Below, one piece after another: positions 16,386 through 24,612 of a stretch of DNA of 43,143 nt. The position numbers and the translations under genes were made by a program. The stretch comes from Deltaproteobacteria bacterium (GTDB lineage Bacteria > Myxococcota_A > Polyangia > Haliangiales > Haliangiaceae). The stretch spans positions 1 through 43,143 of the forward strand of contig JAIOQA010000293.1 in the NCBI GenBank assembly GCA_021413675.1, given 5' to 3'. Position 1 is the stretch's first letter, and each line of letters starts with the position of its first letter. Under the pieces are notes generated by a model, which searched no databases, was not told where the DNA came from, and saw nothing but the letters and a program-made list of their open reading frames with translations.

Positions 16386-17021
16386 TCAGCGCCAGGCCGA
16401 CCACGGCGCGCCGAGCCGGGTCAGCATCGCGCCGAACAGCGCGGCCGCGCCGGCGGCCAGCGCCGCGGCGCCCGCGACATCTGACAGCCAGTGCGCATCG
16501 ACCACGAGCCGCGCGCACGCGATCGCGCCGAGCACGATCAGCGCCGGCACGCGCGCGCGCGGCACCGCGAGGCACAGCGCGAACGCGATCGCGCCGTAGT
16601 GCGCCACATGCCCCGACGGGAACGCGAAGCCATCGTCCCACGCCCAGCTGTCGCCCACGTGGCCGCGCGCCAGCGCCTCGCTCGGGCGCAGCCGGCCCAG
16701 GCCGGTCTTGAGGTAGCCGCCGAACGTGCGGCTGACCGCGTGGGTGAGCCCCATCAGCACCAGCGTCGCGCCCGCGCGCGTGTGGAACCGCCAGGCGATC
16801 GCGCCCAGCACGACCAGCGCGATCGCCAGCCACTCCTTCGGCGGCCACAGGAGCAGCACGACGCGATCGGTGACGTCGAGCACCTGGGCCAGCGCGTGAT
16901 CGAGGGGCGAGTCGGTCACGTCGCCGAACGCGCGCGCGATCGGCGCATCGAGCACCAGCATGCCGAGCACCATCACGATCGCGCTCGCGAGCGCGAGGTA
17001 CACCAGCTGCCGGACCGACAT
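16386..17021 (-). CDS. PAP2-family membrane phosphatase
   Basis: 211 residues with about five or six TM helices. The three phosphatase signature motifs are present: KTGLGRLRP (KxxxxxxRP), FPSGH (with the catalytic His of motif 2) and ARLVVDAHWLSDV (RxxxxxHxxxD). Members dephosphorylate lipid phosphates such as undecaprenyl pyrophosphate or phosphatidic acid at the membrane; the substrate is not determined here. It precedes htpX on the same strand with a 70-base gap (16316-16385), in which I see no clear promoter. Confidence 0.92.
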   Translation of the reverse strand: MSVRQLVYLALASAIVMVLGMLVLDAPIARAFGDVTDSPLDHALAQVLDVTDRVVLLLWPPKEWLAIALVVLGAIAWRFHTRAGATLVLMGLTHAVSRTFGGYLKTGLGRLRPSEALARGHVGDSWAWDDGFAFPSGHVAHYGAIAFALCLAVPRARVPALIVLGAIACARLVVDAHWLSDVAGAAALAAGAAALFGAMLTRLGAPWSAWR

Positions 17022-17056
17022 CGCGGCAGCCTAGCGAATGGATCTGCCTCGCGCCG

Positions 17057-17704
17057 CTACAGCGGATAGTGATTCGACGACGCCGGCCGGAAGGTCGGGG
17101 CGTCGTGGCGGATCGCCCAGATCCCGAGGGCGAGCACCGCCGCGCCGACGCCGAGCGTGAGCCCGCCCGCGGTCGTGAGGCCGTCGTGATCCTTGGCCAG
17201 GCCGATGGGCAAGAGCGCCGCGCCGGTGATCACCGAGGCCGAGCCCACCGACGCGCCGATGATGCCGAGCACCCGCACCGCGCCGGTGTGGTTCTCGTAC
17301 ACGCTCAGCGTGCGGCGATACACCGTCGGCCGCTCGCCGACGTGGACCAGCTCGATCTCGAGATCGTCGGCCCGGCCGATCACCGGGAAGCCCAGCAGCA
17401 CGTTACCGACGGTGACGTCGGCGAGGCAGGGCGTCGCGGCGCACACCAGCGCGTGGGTCTCGCCGAACGTCACGTGCGATCGTCCCTGCGCGTCCTGCGT
17501 GGTCTGCGGCTGCATCAGGATGCGGCGGACCGGCGCGGGCCCGTCGACGATGTCGATCACGAGGCGACCCTGACCGCTGGCGATCGGCGCCGAGGTTGCG
17601 ATCGGAGGCGCGATCGGCGCCGGCGTGGGCAGTGGTGGGAGCTGGCGCACGCAGGCCGCCTGCGCCGCGATCGCCGCGACGATCGCGACGCGCGTGGTGT
17701 TCAT
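17057..17704 (-). CDS. Lipoprotein with C-terminal TM pair, unknown function
   Basis: 215 residues. The signal (NTTRVAIVAAIAAQAAC) ends in a plausible lipobox, AQAAC, followed by a Pro/Ala-rich linker (about 22-46). A PEGA-like beta domain occupies about 47-135: it includes CAATPCLADVTVGNVLLGFPV and an ENHTGAVRVLG turn. Two hydrophobic segments near the end (about 142-165 and 176-200) resemble the Gly-rich TM pairs seen in many myxobacterial PEGA-domain proteins. It lies divergent from the VWA lipoprotein gene, with 39 bases between start codons. An in-frame ATG three codons upstream is the alternative start. Confidence 0.72.
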   Translation of the reverse strand: MNTTRVAIVAAIAAQAACVRQLPPLPTPAPIAPPIATSAPIASGQGRLVIDIVDGPAPVRRILMQPQTTQDAQGRSHVTFGETHALVCAATPCLADVTVGNVLLGFPVIGRADDLEIELVHVGERPTVYRRTLSVYENHTGAVRVLGIIGASVGSASVITGAALLPIGLAKDHDGLTTAGGLTLGVGAAVLALGIWAIRHDAPTFRPASSNHYPL

Positions 17705-17743
17705 CGCGGCCACCCGGTACCCTCGTGGTGGGGGAAACGCCTC

Positions 17744-18514
17744 ATGCGTCCATCGTCGCTCATTTTCGTGCTGGTCGTCGCCAGCAGCTGCGCGGTTCGC
17801 GCGCCCGGTCGCTTCGGCATCGCGGCTGCGATCACCGCGAACGTCCGCGCCGACGTGCGGATCGCGCCGCCGCCGCCGCCGCCCGCGCCGCCGGTGGCGA
17901 TGCAGGGCGCCGCGGTCGCCGAGTTCTTCGGCATCCCGCTCGAGGACGCGCGCGACGTGGTGTTCGTCCTCGACTGCTCCGGCTCGATGGACGATCCCGC
18001 GCCTGGCCCGCTCGCGCAGCTCGGCGCGCCCAGCGTCTCCACCTCATCGCCGCCGCCGCCACCGGGCACGCCGCCGCCGCCGCCGCTCGTGCCGCGCAAG
18101 ATCGATGTCGCCAAGGTCGAGCTCGTCGACGCCCTGCGCCGCCTGCCCGCGGGCACGCCCATGAACGTCGTGTTCTTCAACGCCGGCCTCGAGGCCTACG
18201 CCGCGACCATCGTTCCCCTCGAAGACAGCGGCCGCGACGGCCTCATCGGCTTCGTCTCCGAGACCGCGCCCAGCGGCCCCACCGCGCTCGCGCCCGCGAT
18301 GCGCCTCGCGTTCCTCATGAACGCCCACCGCGTGATCCTCCTGTCCGATGGCCTCGGCAACGTCGGCGGCAACGCCCGCGACGTGCTCCGCGACGCCCGC
18401 GAGGCCATGCAGGGCGGCGTGCGCATCGACACGATCGGCCTCGGCCCCGGCCAGGACGCCGCGCTCCTGCAGGCGCTCGCCGTCGAGAGCGGCGGCCTGT
18501 ACCAGCGGCTGTAG
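17744..18514 (+). CDS. VWA-domain protein, exported, with proline-rich insert at the MIDAS site
   Basis: 256 residues from ATG 17744, preceded by GGGGGAA. A signal-like N-terminus has Cys16 after VVASS, so lipidation is possible but the lipobox is imperfect. A Pro7 run (about 46-52) leads to a von Willebrand factor A domain: DVVFVLDCSGSMDD contains the MIDAS DxSxS, SGPTAL provides the Thr, and VILLSDGLGN gives the strand with the conserved Asp. Between the MIDAS and the next helix (IDVAKVELVDAL) lies an unusual roughly 40-residue Ser/Pro-rich insert. VWA domains bind proteins via a metal ion; the partner is unknown. The frame is open upstream, but the signal fixes the start. Confidence 0.83.
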   Translation: MRPSSLIFVLVVASSCAVRAPGRFGIAAAITANVRADVRIAPPPPPPAPPVAMQGAAVAEFFGIPLEDARDVVFVLDCSGSMDDPAPGPLAQLGAPSVSTSSPPPPPGTPPPPPLVPRKIDVAKVELVDALRRLPAGTPMNVVFFNAGLEAYAATIVPLEDSGRDGLIGFVSETAPSGPTALAPAMRLAFLMNAHRVILLSDGLGNVGGNARDVLRDAREAMQGGVRIDTIGLGPGQDAALLQALAVESGGLYQRL

Positions 18515-18540
18515 CCAGACCGCCTGCCCGGCCGGCGAGG

Positions 18541-18569
18541 TTGACGCGCCACCGATCGGCGGGTACGCA
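18541..18569 (+). promoter_or_regulatory. Candidate sigma70 promoter of the Kef genes
   Basis: TTGACG (18541-18546), 17 bases, then TACGCA (18564-18569). The ATG of the first Kef gene is at 18594 with GGGAG at 18585-18589. The -35 is good and the -10 is weak. Confidence 0.42.
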
Positions 18570-18593
18570 GGAGCTCTGCCTGTCGGGAGCGCC

Positions 18594-19244
18594 ATGGCCC
18601 ATCGCCGGATCCTCGTCGTGTTCGCGCACCCGGTGCTCGAGCGATCGCGCGTCAACCGTCGCCTCGTCGAGGCCGCGCGCGGCGTCGAGAGCGTCACGCT
18701 CCACGATGTCTACGAGGCGTATCCCACGCTCGACATCGACGTGCGGCGCGAGCAGGCGCTGCTCGAGAGTCACGACGCGATCGTCTTCCAGCACCCGTTC
18801 TACTGGTACTCGGTGCCGGCGATCCTCAAGGAGTGGCAGGACCTCGTGCTCGAGTACGGGTGGGCGTACGGCGAGGGCGGTCGCGCGCTCGCCGGCAAGA
18901 TCACGCTCAACGCGATCTCGACCGGAGGGCCCGAGTCCGCGTATCGCAAGGACGGCTCGAATAGGTTCACGATGCGCGAGCTGCTGTCACCGTGGGATCA
19001 GACCGCGCACCTCTGTGGCATGCGGTTCCTCGCGCCGTTCGTGACCCACGCGGCCTTGCGGGTCAGCGCGGGGAAGGGCGGCGAGGCGCTGCTCGCGCCG
19101 CAGCGCGACCGCTACGTGCGCCTGCTCGAGGCGCTGCGCGATGATCGGCTCGATGTCGAGCAAGCCGCGCTGGCGGAGCGCCTCGATCCGATCCTCGATG
19201 CGCTGATCCAGCCCGCCGCCGTCGTCGGAGGCATCGCGCCATGA
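18594..19244 (+). CDS. KefF/KefG-like NAD(P)H oxidoreductase (ancillary subunit of Kef)
   Basis: 216 residues. A flavodoxin-like quinone-reductase fold of the MdaB/KefF/KefG group: RRILVVFAHPVLERSRVN (phosphate-binding loop), LYEAYP-like VYEAYPTLDIDVRREQ, then FQHPFYWYSVPAILKEW and YGWAYGEGGRALAGK, as in E. coli KefF/KefG. Those proteins bind the cytoplasmic face of KefC or KefB and stimulate glutathione-regulated potassium efflux. This gene ends in ATGA, overlapping the next gene by 4 bases, the same pairing as in E. coli kefF-kefC. The ATG at 18594 is chosen because the frame upstream is the shadow of the VWA gene. It shows features of both KefF and KefG, so no symbol is given. Confidence 0.9.
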   Translation: MAHRRILVVFAHPVLERSRVNRRLVEAARGVESVTLHDVYEAYPTLDIDVRREQALLESHDAIVFQHPFYWYSVPAILKEWQDLVLEYGWAYGEGGRALAGKITLNAISTGGPESAYRKDGSNRFTMRELLSPWDQTAHLCGMRFLAPFVTHAALRVSAGKGGEALLAPQRDRYVRLLEALRDDRLDVEQAALAERLDPILDALIQPAAVVGGIAP

Positions 19245-21115
19245 CCGACAGCGTGCTGTCCCAGGCGTTCGTGTATCTCGCGGCCGCGGTGATCGGCGTG
19301 CCGATCGCGCGCAAGCTCGGGCTCGGCTCGGTGCTGGGCTACCTGCTCGCCGGTGTCGTGATCGGCCCGTGGGTGCTCGGGCTCGTCGGGCACGAGGGCC
19401 ACCACGTCATGCACTTCGCCGAGTTCGGCGTCGTGATGATGCTGTTCCTGGTCGGCCTCGAGCTCCGGCCCTCGCTCCTCTGGGAGCTGCGCCGGCCGAT
19501 TCTCGGGCTCGGCGGCCTGCAGGTCGTGGTCACCACCGCCGCCGCCACCGCCGGCGCGATCGCGCTCGGCGTCGCGTGGCAGCCCGCGCTCGCGGTCGGG
19601 ATGATCCTCGCGATGTCGTCGACCGCGATCGTGCTCGCGACCCTGTCGGAGAAGGGCCTCCTGCAGTCGCGCGGCGGCCAGGCCTCGTTCTCGGTGCTGC
19701 TGTTCCAGGACATCGCGGTCATCCCGATCCTCGCGGTGTTCCCGCTGCTCGGCACCGCCGCGGCGACCGACGGCGACGGCCGACCGGGCTGGCTCCAGGC
19801 GCTGATCCTCCTCGGCGCGGTCGGCGGCGTGGTCCTGGTCGGCACGTTCCTGGTGCGGCCGATGTTCCGCATCCTCGCCGAGATCAAGGTGCGCGAGTCG
19901 TTCACCGCGGCCGCGCTCCTGCTCGTCATCGGCATCGCGCTGCTCATGCAGGCCGCCGGTCTGTCGCCCGCGCTCGGCACCTTCCTCGCCGGCGTGATCC
20001 TCGCCGAGAGCGAGTATCGCCACGAGCTCGAGGGCGACATCGAGCCCTTCAAGGGCCTCTTGCTCGGCCTGTTCTTCATCTCGGTCGGCGCGCAGATCGA
20101 CTTCGGGCTCATGGCCGATGCGCCCGCGACCATCGCCGGCCTCGTCGTCGGCGTGATGGCGGTCAAGTTCGCGGTGCTCTACGGCCTCGCGCGGCTGTTC
20201 GGCCTCGATCGCACGTCGCGCTGGCTGTTCGCCCTCGGCCTGTGCCAGGTCGGCGAGTTCGCGTTCGTGCTGCTGTCGTTCGGCCTGCAGAGCCAGATCT
20301 ACGGCCAGGAGATCGCGGGCCCGCTGGTCGCGGTGGTCGCGATGTCGATGGTGCTGACGCCGATGGTGTTCGTGCTGCTCGAGAAGGTCGTGTTGCCCTG
20401 GGCCACCGACGACGCCGCCGATCGCCCCGCCGACGAGATCCACGACGCCCACAGCCCGGTGGTCATCGCCGGCTACGGTCGCTTCGGCCAGATCGTCGGC
20501 CGCCTGCTCATCGCCAACGGCATCCGCCCGACCGTGCTCGATCTCGATCCCGCGATGATCGAGGTCGTCGGCAAGCTCGGCATGAAGGCCTACTACGGGG
20601 ATGCCTCGCGCCTCGATCTGCTGCACTCCGCGGGCTGCGCCCACGCGAAGCTGTTCGTGCTCGCGGTCGACGAGCCCGAGCTGTCGCTGCGCATCGCCGA
20701 GACCGTGCGCAAGCACTTCCCGCACCTCGTGATCCTCGCGCGCGCCCGCGACCGCGTGCACTACTACAAGCTCTACGCCCTCGGCCTGCGCCGCATCGTG
20801 CGCGAGACCTTCGCGTCGTCGTACGAGATCGGCATCGAGGCCCTGCGCGAGCTCGGCTACCGCGCCCACACCGCGCATCGCCTCGCCCGCCGCTGGCGCG
20901 CGCACGACGAGCGCTCCCTCGACGAGGTGGCCGCGATGTGGCCCGGCTCCGATCGCGAGGTCATCTTCGCCGCCGCGCGCCAGTCCCTCGCCGAGGCCTC
21001 GCGCCTCATGCGCGCCGAGGCCCCGACCCTCGACGAGACCACCGATCCCGGCTGGAACAACGAGAGCCGGCGAGCGGAGGAGGGCGAGCCCGCGCCGCCC
21101 GACGCGGCGACCTGA
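19241..21115 (+). CDS. KefB/KefC-type monovalent cation:proton antiporter (CPA2) with RCK domain
   Basis: 624 residues, near KefC's 620. About 12-13 TM helices cover residues 8-385 in a CPA2 fold. The regulatory loop HELEGDIEPFKGLLLGLFFISVG matches the Kef family. A cytoplasmic RCK_N/TrkA-N Rossmann domain begins about residue 405: VVIAGYGRFGQ for the nucleotide loop, an acidic Asp at the end of strand 2 (VLDLDP) and GDASRLDLL. KefB/C exchange K+ for H+ to acidify the cytoplasm during electrophilic stress and are gated by glutathione adducts. The start overlaps the KefF/G-like gene by 4 bases (ATGA), so the two are translationally coupled. Confidence 0.93.
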   Translation: MTDSVLSQAFVYLAAAVIGVPIARKLGLGSVLGYLLAGVVIGPWVLGLVGHEGHHVMHFAEFGVVMMLFLVGLELRPSLLWELRRPILGLGGLQVVVTTAAATAGAIALGVAWQPALAVGMILAMSSTAIVLATLSEKGLLQSRGGQASFSVLLFQDIAVIPILAVFPLLGTAAATDGDGRPGWLQALILLGAVGGVVLVGTFLVRPMFRILAEIKVRESFTAAALLLVIGIALLMQAAGLSPALGTFLAGVILAESEYRHELEGDIEPFKGLLLGLFFISVGAQIDFGLMADAPATIAGLVVGVMAVKFAVLYGLARLFGLDRTSRWLFALGLCQVGEFAFVLLSFGLQSQIYGQEIAGPLVAVVAMSMVLTPMVFVLLEKVVLPWATDDAADRPADEIHDAHSPVVIAGYGRFGQIVGRLLIANGIRPTVLDLDPAMIEVVGKLGMKAYYGDASRLDLLHSAGCAHAKLFVLAVDEPELSLRIAETVRKHFPHLVILARARDRVHYYKLYALGLRRIVRETFASSYEIGIEALRELGYRAHTAHRLARRWRAHDERSLDEVAAMWPGSDREVIFAAARQSLAEASRLMRAEAPTLDETTDPGWNNESRRAEEGEPAPPDAAT

Positions 21116-21176
21116 CCGTGCTAGTTTTTCTTCATGGTCTTCGGTCGCCGCTCGGTGATCGCCTCGCGCACGCAGC

Positions 21177-21180
21177 GAGG
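21177..21180 (+). promoter_or_regulatory. Ribosome-binding site that decides a GTG start
   Basis: GAGG nine bases before GTG 21190 favours that start over the in-frame GTG at 21118, which has no such site and would add 24 residues of unconserved sequence before the cysteine cluster. Confidence 0.45.
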
Positions 21181-21189
21181 GCCGACCCC

Positions 21190-21963
21190 GTGATCCGCTG
21201 GTGCGCGTACTGTCAGGCGTTCCTCGGCGAGTCGGAGCCGCTCGACTCCGCCGAGATCACGCACGGCATGTGCCACGAGTGCGCGCTCCGGCTGGAGGCG
21301 CACGACGAGCTCGTCGATCAGACGGCGGCGGTGCGCGCGCTGATGAACCGGATCTTCGCGTGCGCGGCCGCCGCCGACGACAGCGCGATCCCGGCCCTGA
21401 TCGCCGAGGCCCACGCGGCGCACCTGCCGCCGGCGTCGATCCTGGTCGGCCTGCTCCAGCCGGCGCTCTACCGCGCGGGCCAGGCGTGGCAGGACGGCAT
21501 GATGTCGGTCGCCGCGGAGCATCGCTTCACGGCGTGGTGCGACCGCTTCTTCGCACAGCTCGGGGCATCCGCGCCGCCGCCCGCGGCGCCGCTCGATCTG
21601 CTGATGTTCCTCGCGCCCGGCAACCGGCACACGATGGGCCCGCGGTTCCTCGTCGAGCTCCTCGCCGCCCGCGGGTTCGTCGCGCAGCACGCCCAGCCCG
21701 TGGCGTCGATCGCCGACGCGGCGCACGAGATCGAGCGCCTGCGCCCGCGCGTGGTCGGGATCTCGTGCGCGCTTCCCTCGGCACTTCCAAAGGCCGACGC
21801 GATGGTCCTCGAGCTGGCGGCGCGGGTCGACCCGAGCTGGCCGCGCCGGTTCCTGATCGGCGGCTTCGCGGTGCGCGCGCAGGGCCGGCCCTGGGTCAGC
21901 GCCGCCGGGGCCGAGATCGCCCCCACGATCGAGGACGTCGAGCGCGTGATCGGCGCGCGCTGA
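21190..21963 (+). CDS. Zinc-ribbon plus cobalamin-binding protein with CarH-type photoreceptor signature
   Basis: 257 residues from GTG 21190. Residues 5-31 hold two CxxC pairs (Cys5/Cys8, Cys28/Cys31) in the THGMCHEC-type zinc-knuckle often appended to signalling proteins. A four-helix cobalamin-cap domain follows (about 45-125) with W-x9-EH exactly: Trp100, Glu110, His111, the motif described for CarH-type adenosylcobalamin photoreceptors. Then comes a Rossmann-like B12 domain (about 135-250) in which the ligand motif is GNRHTMG, with His147 in the place of the lower axial His of DxHxxG/ExHxxG proteins. There is no MerR DNA-binding domain. It sits 3' of the Kef operon and 5' of an AraC gene. 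It is probably cytoplasmic and binds cobalamin; the light-sensing role is inference. Confidence 0.86.
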   Translation: MIRWCAYCQAFLGESEPLDSAEITHGMCHECALRLEAHDELVDQTAAVRALMNRIFACAAAADDSAIPALIAEAHAAHLPPASILVGLLQPALYRAGQAWQDGMMSVAAEHRFTAWCDRFFAQLGASAPPPAAPLDLLMFLAPGNRHTMGPRFLVELLAARGFVAQHAQPVASIADAAHEIERLRPRVVGISCALPSALPKADAMVLELAARVDPSWPRRFLIGGFAVRAQGRPWVSAAGAEIAPTIEDVERVIGAR

Positions 21964-22018
21964 CCTGCGGGGATTGCGTCGGGTCGCGCCCGATCGACTG
22001 GCCGTGGCGCGATCCGAT

Positions 22019-22047
22019 TTGTCCGCGACTGCCGGGCTGACTAGGGT
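22019..22047 (+). promoter_or_regulatory. Candidate promoter of the AraC gene, leaderless-type
   Basis: TTGTCC (22019-22024), 17-base spacer, TAGGGT (22042-22047), then six bases to the ATG at 22054. If used, transcription would begin at or next to the start codon. No ribosome-binding site is seen. Confidence 0.38.
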
Positions 22048-22053
22048 GATGCC

Positions 22054-23046
22054 ATGGCGCGCGACACCATCCCGATCTCGGCGCCCGTTGTTGCGCAGCT
22101 CGCGGCCCACGGCATCGACGTCGCGCGGGTCGCCGCGCGTGCCGGCATCGACGACGTCGCGCGGCGCGACGTCACCACCGCGGAGTACTTCGCCTACTGG
22201 CGTGCCCTGGAAGGCGAGACCGATCGCGCCGACCTCGGCCTGGTGGTCGGCGCGCAATCTCCCGTGCACGCCTACAGCATCGCCTCGGTCGCCGCGCTCC
22301 AGGCGCCGACCCTCGGCGAGGCCCTGCGCGTCCTCGCGCGCTACAAGCGCCTGACCTGCCCCGAGCACATCCTCGTCGACGTCGACGAGGACGCCGGCGA
22401 GGCCAGCGTGCGCTGCGACTGGCTGCTCGCGACCGAGAGCGTGCCGCCGTTGCTCGTCGATGGCGTGTTCGCCTCGATCAACGCGCTCGCCAGGCGCGGT
22501 ACTGGCGGCGCCGTCGCGCCCATCCGCGTCGAGCTCGCGCGCCGCGCCCGTCACGCCCCGATCCTGCGCGCCCACTTCGGCTGTGCGGTGCGGTTCGGCG
22601 CCCCTGTCGATCGCCTCGTGTTCGCCGCGCGCGCGATGACCGCGCCCTTCGTCACCGCCAGCGCCGAGGCCTTCGCGCGGATCGTGCCCGGCCTCGAGGC
22701 CCAGCTCGTCAGCCGCGCGCGAACGAAGACGCCGATCGACGACGTCCGCATCGCGATCGCGCGCACGATCAGCCGCGGCGCGCGCCCCAGCATCGAGGTC
22801 ATCGCGCGGGCGCTCCGCACCAGCGCGCGCACCCTCCAGCGCCGCCTCGGCGCCGCCGACACCACGTTCCAGCACCAGCTCGATCACGTGCGGCGCCTCT
22901 CCGCGCGCCGTCTGCTCGCGCACACCGAGCTCGATCCCATCGACATCTCGTTTCTCCTCGGCTTTGCCGAGCCCAACTCCTTCGCGCGCGCGTTCCGCAC
23001 CTGGGAACGCACGTCGCCGCTGCGCTGGCGCGCCGCCCGCAGCTGA
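22054..23046 (+). CDS. AraC-family regulator (Arabinose_bd type)
   Basis: 330 residues. The N-terminal two-thirds (about 10-200) matches the arabinose-binding-type domain of OruR/ArgR-like AraC proteins (AAHGIDVARVAARAGI, then SPVHAYSIASVAALQAPTLGEAL and FGAPVDRLVF). The C-terminal ~90 residues form a double helix-turn-helix: PSIEVIARALRTSARTLQRRL and the second motif with SFLLGFAEPNSFARAFRTWE. It lies directly upstream of a short-chain dehydrogenase (8-base gap) and probably forms a transcription unit with it; its ligand is unknown. Confidence 0.93.
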   Translation: MARDTIPISAPVVAQLAAHGIDVARVAARAGIDDVARRDVTTAEYFAYWRALEGETDRADLGLVVGAQSPVHAYSIASVAALQAPTLGEALRVLARYKRLTCPEHILVDVDEDAGEASVRCDWLLATESVPPLLVDGVFASINALARRGTGGAVAPIRVELARRARHAPILRAHFGCAVRFGAPVDRLVFAARAMTAPFVTASAEAFARIVPGLEAQLVSRARTKTPIDDVRIAIARTISRGARPSIEVIARALRTSARTLQRRLGAADTTFQHQLDHVRRLSARRLLAHTELDPIDISFLLGFAEPNSFARAFRTWERTSPLRWRAARS

Positions 23047-23054
23047 AAGCCACC

Positions 23055-23999
23055 ATGACCGCCCAGCGTCCCATCCCGTCAGGCTTCGGTCCGCACTCCA
23101 CCGCGCGCGACGTCCTCGGCGACCGTCGCCTCGACGGCACCCTCGCCATCGTCACCGGCGGCTACGCCGGCATCGGCCTCGAGACCACCCGCGTCCTCGC
23201 CGCCGCCGGGGCCGAGGTCATCGTGCCCGCGCGCAGCCTCACCAAGGCCCGCGCCGCGCTCGCCGGCGTCGAGCGCGTGACCGTCGAGGAGCTCGACCTC
23301 GCCGACCCGGCATCGATCGAGGCCTTCTCCGCGCGATTTCTTTCGACCGGGCGCGCGCTACCGCTCCTGATCAACAACGCCGGTATCATGGCCGTGCCCC
23401 TGTCGCGCGACGCCCGCGGCTTCGAGTCTCACCTCGCCACCAACCACATCGGCCATTTCCAGCTGACCACGCGCCTCTGGCCCGCCCTCGAGCGCGCCCA
23501 CGGCGCCCGCGTCGTCGTGCTGTCCTCGCGCGGCCACATGCGCTCTGCGTTCAACTTCGAAGATCCCCACTTCGAACACCGCGCCTACGACAAGATGGTG
23601 GCCTACGGCCAGTCCAAGACTGCCAATGTCCTCTTCGCCGTCGCCCTCGACGCCCGCGGCCAGTCCGCCGGCATCCGCGCCTTCGCCGTCCACCCCGGCG
23701 CCATCCTCGACACCGACCTCGGCCGCAGCATGTCCCCCGCCGAGGGCGCGGCCGTCATCGAGCGCGCCGCCAAGCTCGGCGGCTTCAAGTCCATCGCAGA
23801 GGGTGCCGCGACCACCGTCTGGTGCGCCACCAGCCCCGCCCTCGACGGCAAAGGCGGCGTCTACTGCGAGGATGCCGACATCGCCGTCGCGGTGCCCGCG
23901 GACCACGCGGGGCCAGACGGGGTGCGGCCGTGGGCGATCGATCCGGAGAGTGCGGAGCGACTGTGGACAGTCACCACGGCCTGGATCGCTGGCTCCTGA
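23055..23999 (+). CDS. Short-chain dehydrogenase/reductase (SDR)
   Basis: 314 residues. Classical SDR motifs: nucleotide-binding TGGYAGIG (34-41), structural NNAG (107-110), and catalytic Tyr184-x3-Lys188 in YGQSK, with Ser157/158 in VVLSSRG and a conserved Asn in ATNHIGHF. The arrangement and length resemble the retinol-dehydrogenase/protochlorophyllide-reductase-like SDR branch. The substrate is unknown. It follows an AraC regulator by 8 bases, so it may be the main target and in the same operon. A tail of about 40 residues after the Rossmann fold (GPDGVRPWAIDPESAERLW) is typical of this branch. Confidence 0.92.
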   Translation: MTAQRPIPSGFGPHSTARDVLGDRRLDGTLAIVTGGYAGIGLETTRVLAAAGAEVIVPARSLTKARAALAGVERVTVEELDLADPASIEAFSARFLSTGRALPLLINNAGIMAVPLSRDARGFESHLATNHIGHFQLTTRLWPALERAHGARVVVLSSRGHMRSAFNFEDPHFEHRAYDKMVAYGQSKTANVLFAVALDARGQSAGIRAFAVHPGAILDTDLGRSMSPAEGAAVIERAAKLGGFKSIAEGAATTVWCATSPALDGKGGVYCEDADIAVAVPADHAGPDGVRPWAIDPESAERLWTVTTAWIAGS

Positions 24000-24043
24000 C
24001 CGGTCGAGTGTCGACGTCCGACGGCCAGTGGTGAGACATTGGT

Positions 24044-24574
24044 ATGGTCAAGCCCATGACCTTCGACGTCGCGTTTCCCAACGCCCTGGCCGAGCTCGTG
24101 GAGCTCGAGTTCGACTACGCCGACGGTGAGGGTATCGACTTCGAGCCATACCAGGAGTTCCAGTCGGCGGAAGACAACGCGTCGTGGCTCCAGGCATGGA
24201 CCGGCAACAAGAAGCTCACCGGCGGGGAGTACCGGATCTTCGGCCAGGACGGAACTGGCGGCTACGCGGCCTTCTGGATGGTCCACCCAGGCAAGCCTGT
24301 GCTGGAGCAGCCAGTGGTGTTCTTCGGGTCCGAGGGAGAGCTGGGCGTCGTGGCCTCGCACTTCGGCGACTTCCTCTGGCTCCTGGCCGCCGGGCTCGGC
24401 CCCATGGAAGCCGTGGCGTACGGCGCTCCCGAGGACGACAAGGCAAACGATGCGTTCACCGCGTTCGCGATGAAACACGGCGAGGCCCACAAGAAGACGG
24501 CCAAGGACGTGCTCGAAGCCGCGCAGCGAGCGTTTCCCGCCTTCGAAGGCGACATCCGGGCTCTCTGCAGGTAG
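24044..24574 (+). CDS. SMI1/KNR4 (SUKH) family immunity-like protein
   Basis: 176 residues from ATG 24044, or 172 from ATG 24056; a TATGGT box at 24043-24048 would leave the second ATG only seven bases downstream. The core FGQDGTGGYAAFWMV, PVVFFGSEGELGVVA and FGDFLWLLAAGLGPMEAV is the SUKH pattern. SUKH proteins neutralise contact-dependent or polymorphic toxins, or act as adaptor domains. No toxin gene adjoins it. Its codons look less GC-biased than its neighbours, and a ParE-type toxin-antitoxin pair follows at 24613-25130, so this may be a small acquired block. Confidence 0.82.
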   Translation: MVKPMTFDVAFPNALAELVELEFDYADGEGIDFEPYQEFQSAEDNASWLQAWTGNKKLTGGEYRIFGQDGTGGYAAFWMVHPGKPVLEQPVVFFGSEGELGVVASHFGDFLWLLAAGLGPMEAVAYGAPEDDKANDAFTAFAMKHGEAHKKTAKDVLEAAQRAFPAFEGDIRALCR

Positions 24575-24612
24575 CGATCACGCAGACGCGGTATCCGCGA
24601 GGCGCGACCAGA

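Noticed and set aside
21118..21189. Earlier in-frame GTG for the zinc-ribbon B12 protein
   Set aside because: No ribosome-binding site and no conserved sequence before the cysteine cluster; GTG 21190 has GAGG at a good distance.
24587..24599. CGCGG-TAT-CCGCG mini-hairpin after the SUKH gene as a terminator
   Set aside because: Five-base stem with no T-run; too weak to call.
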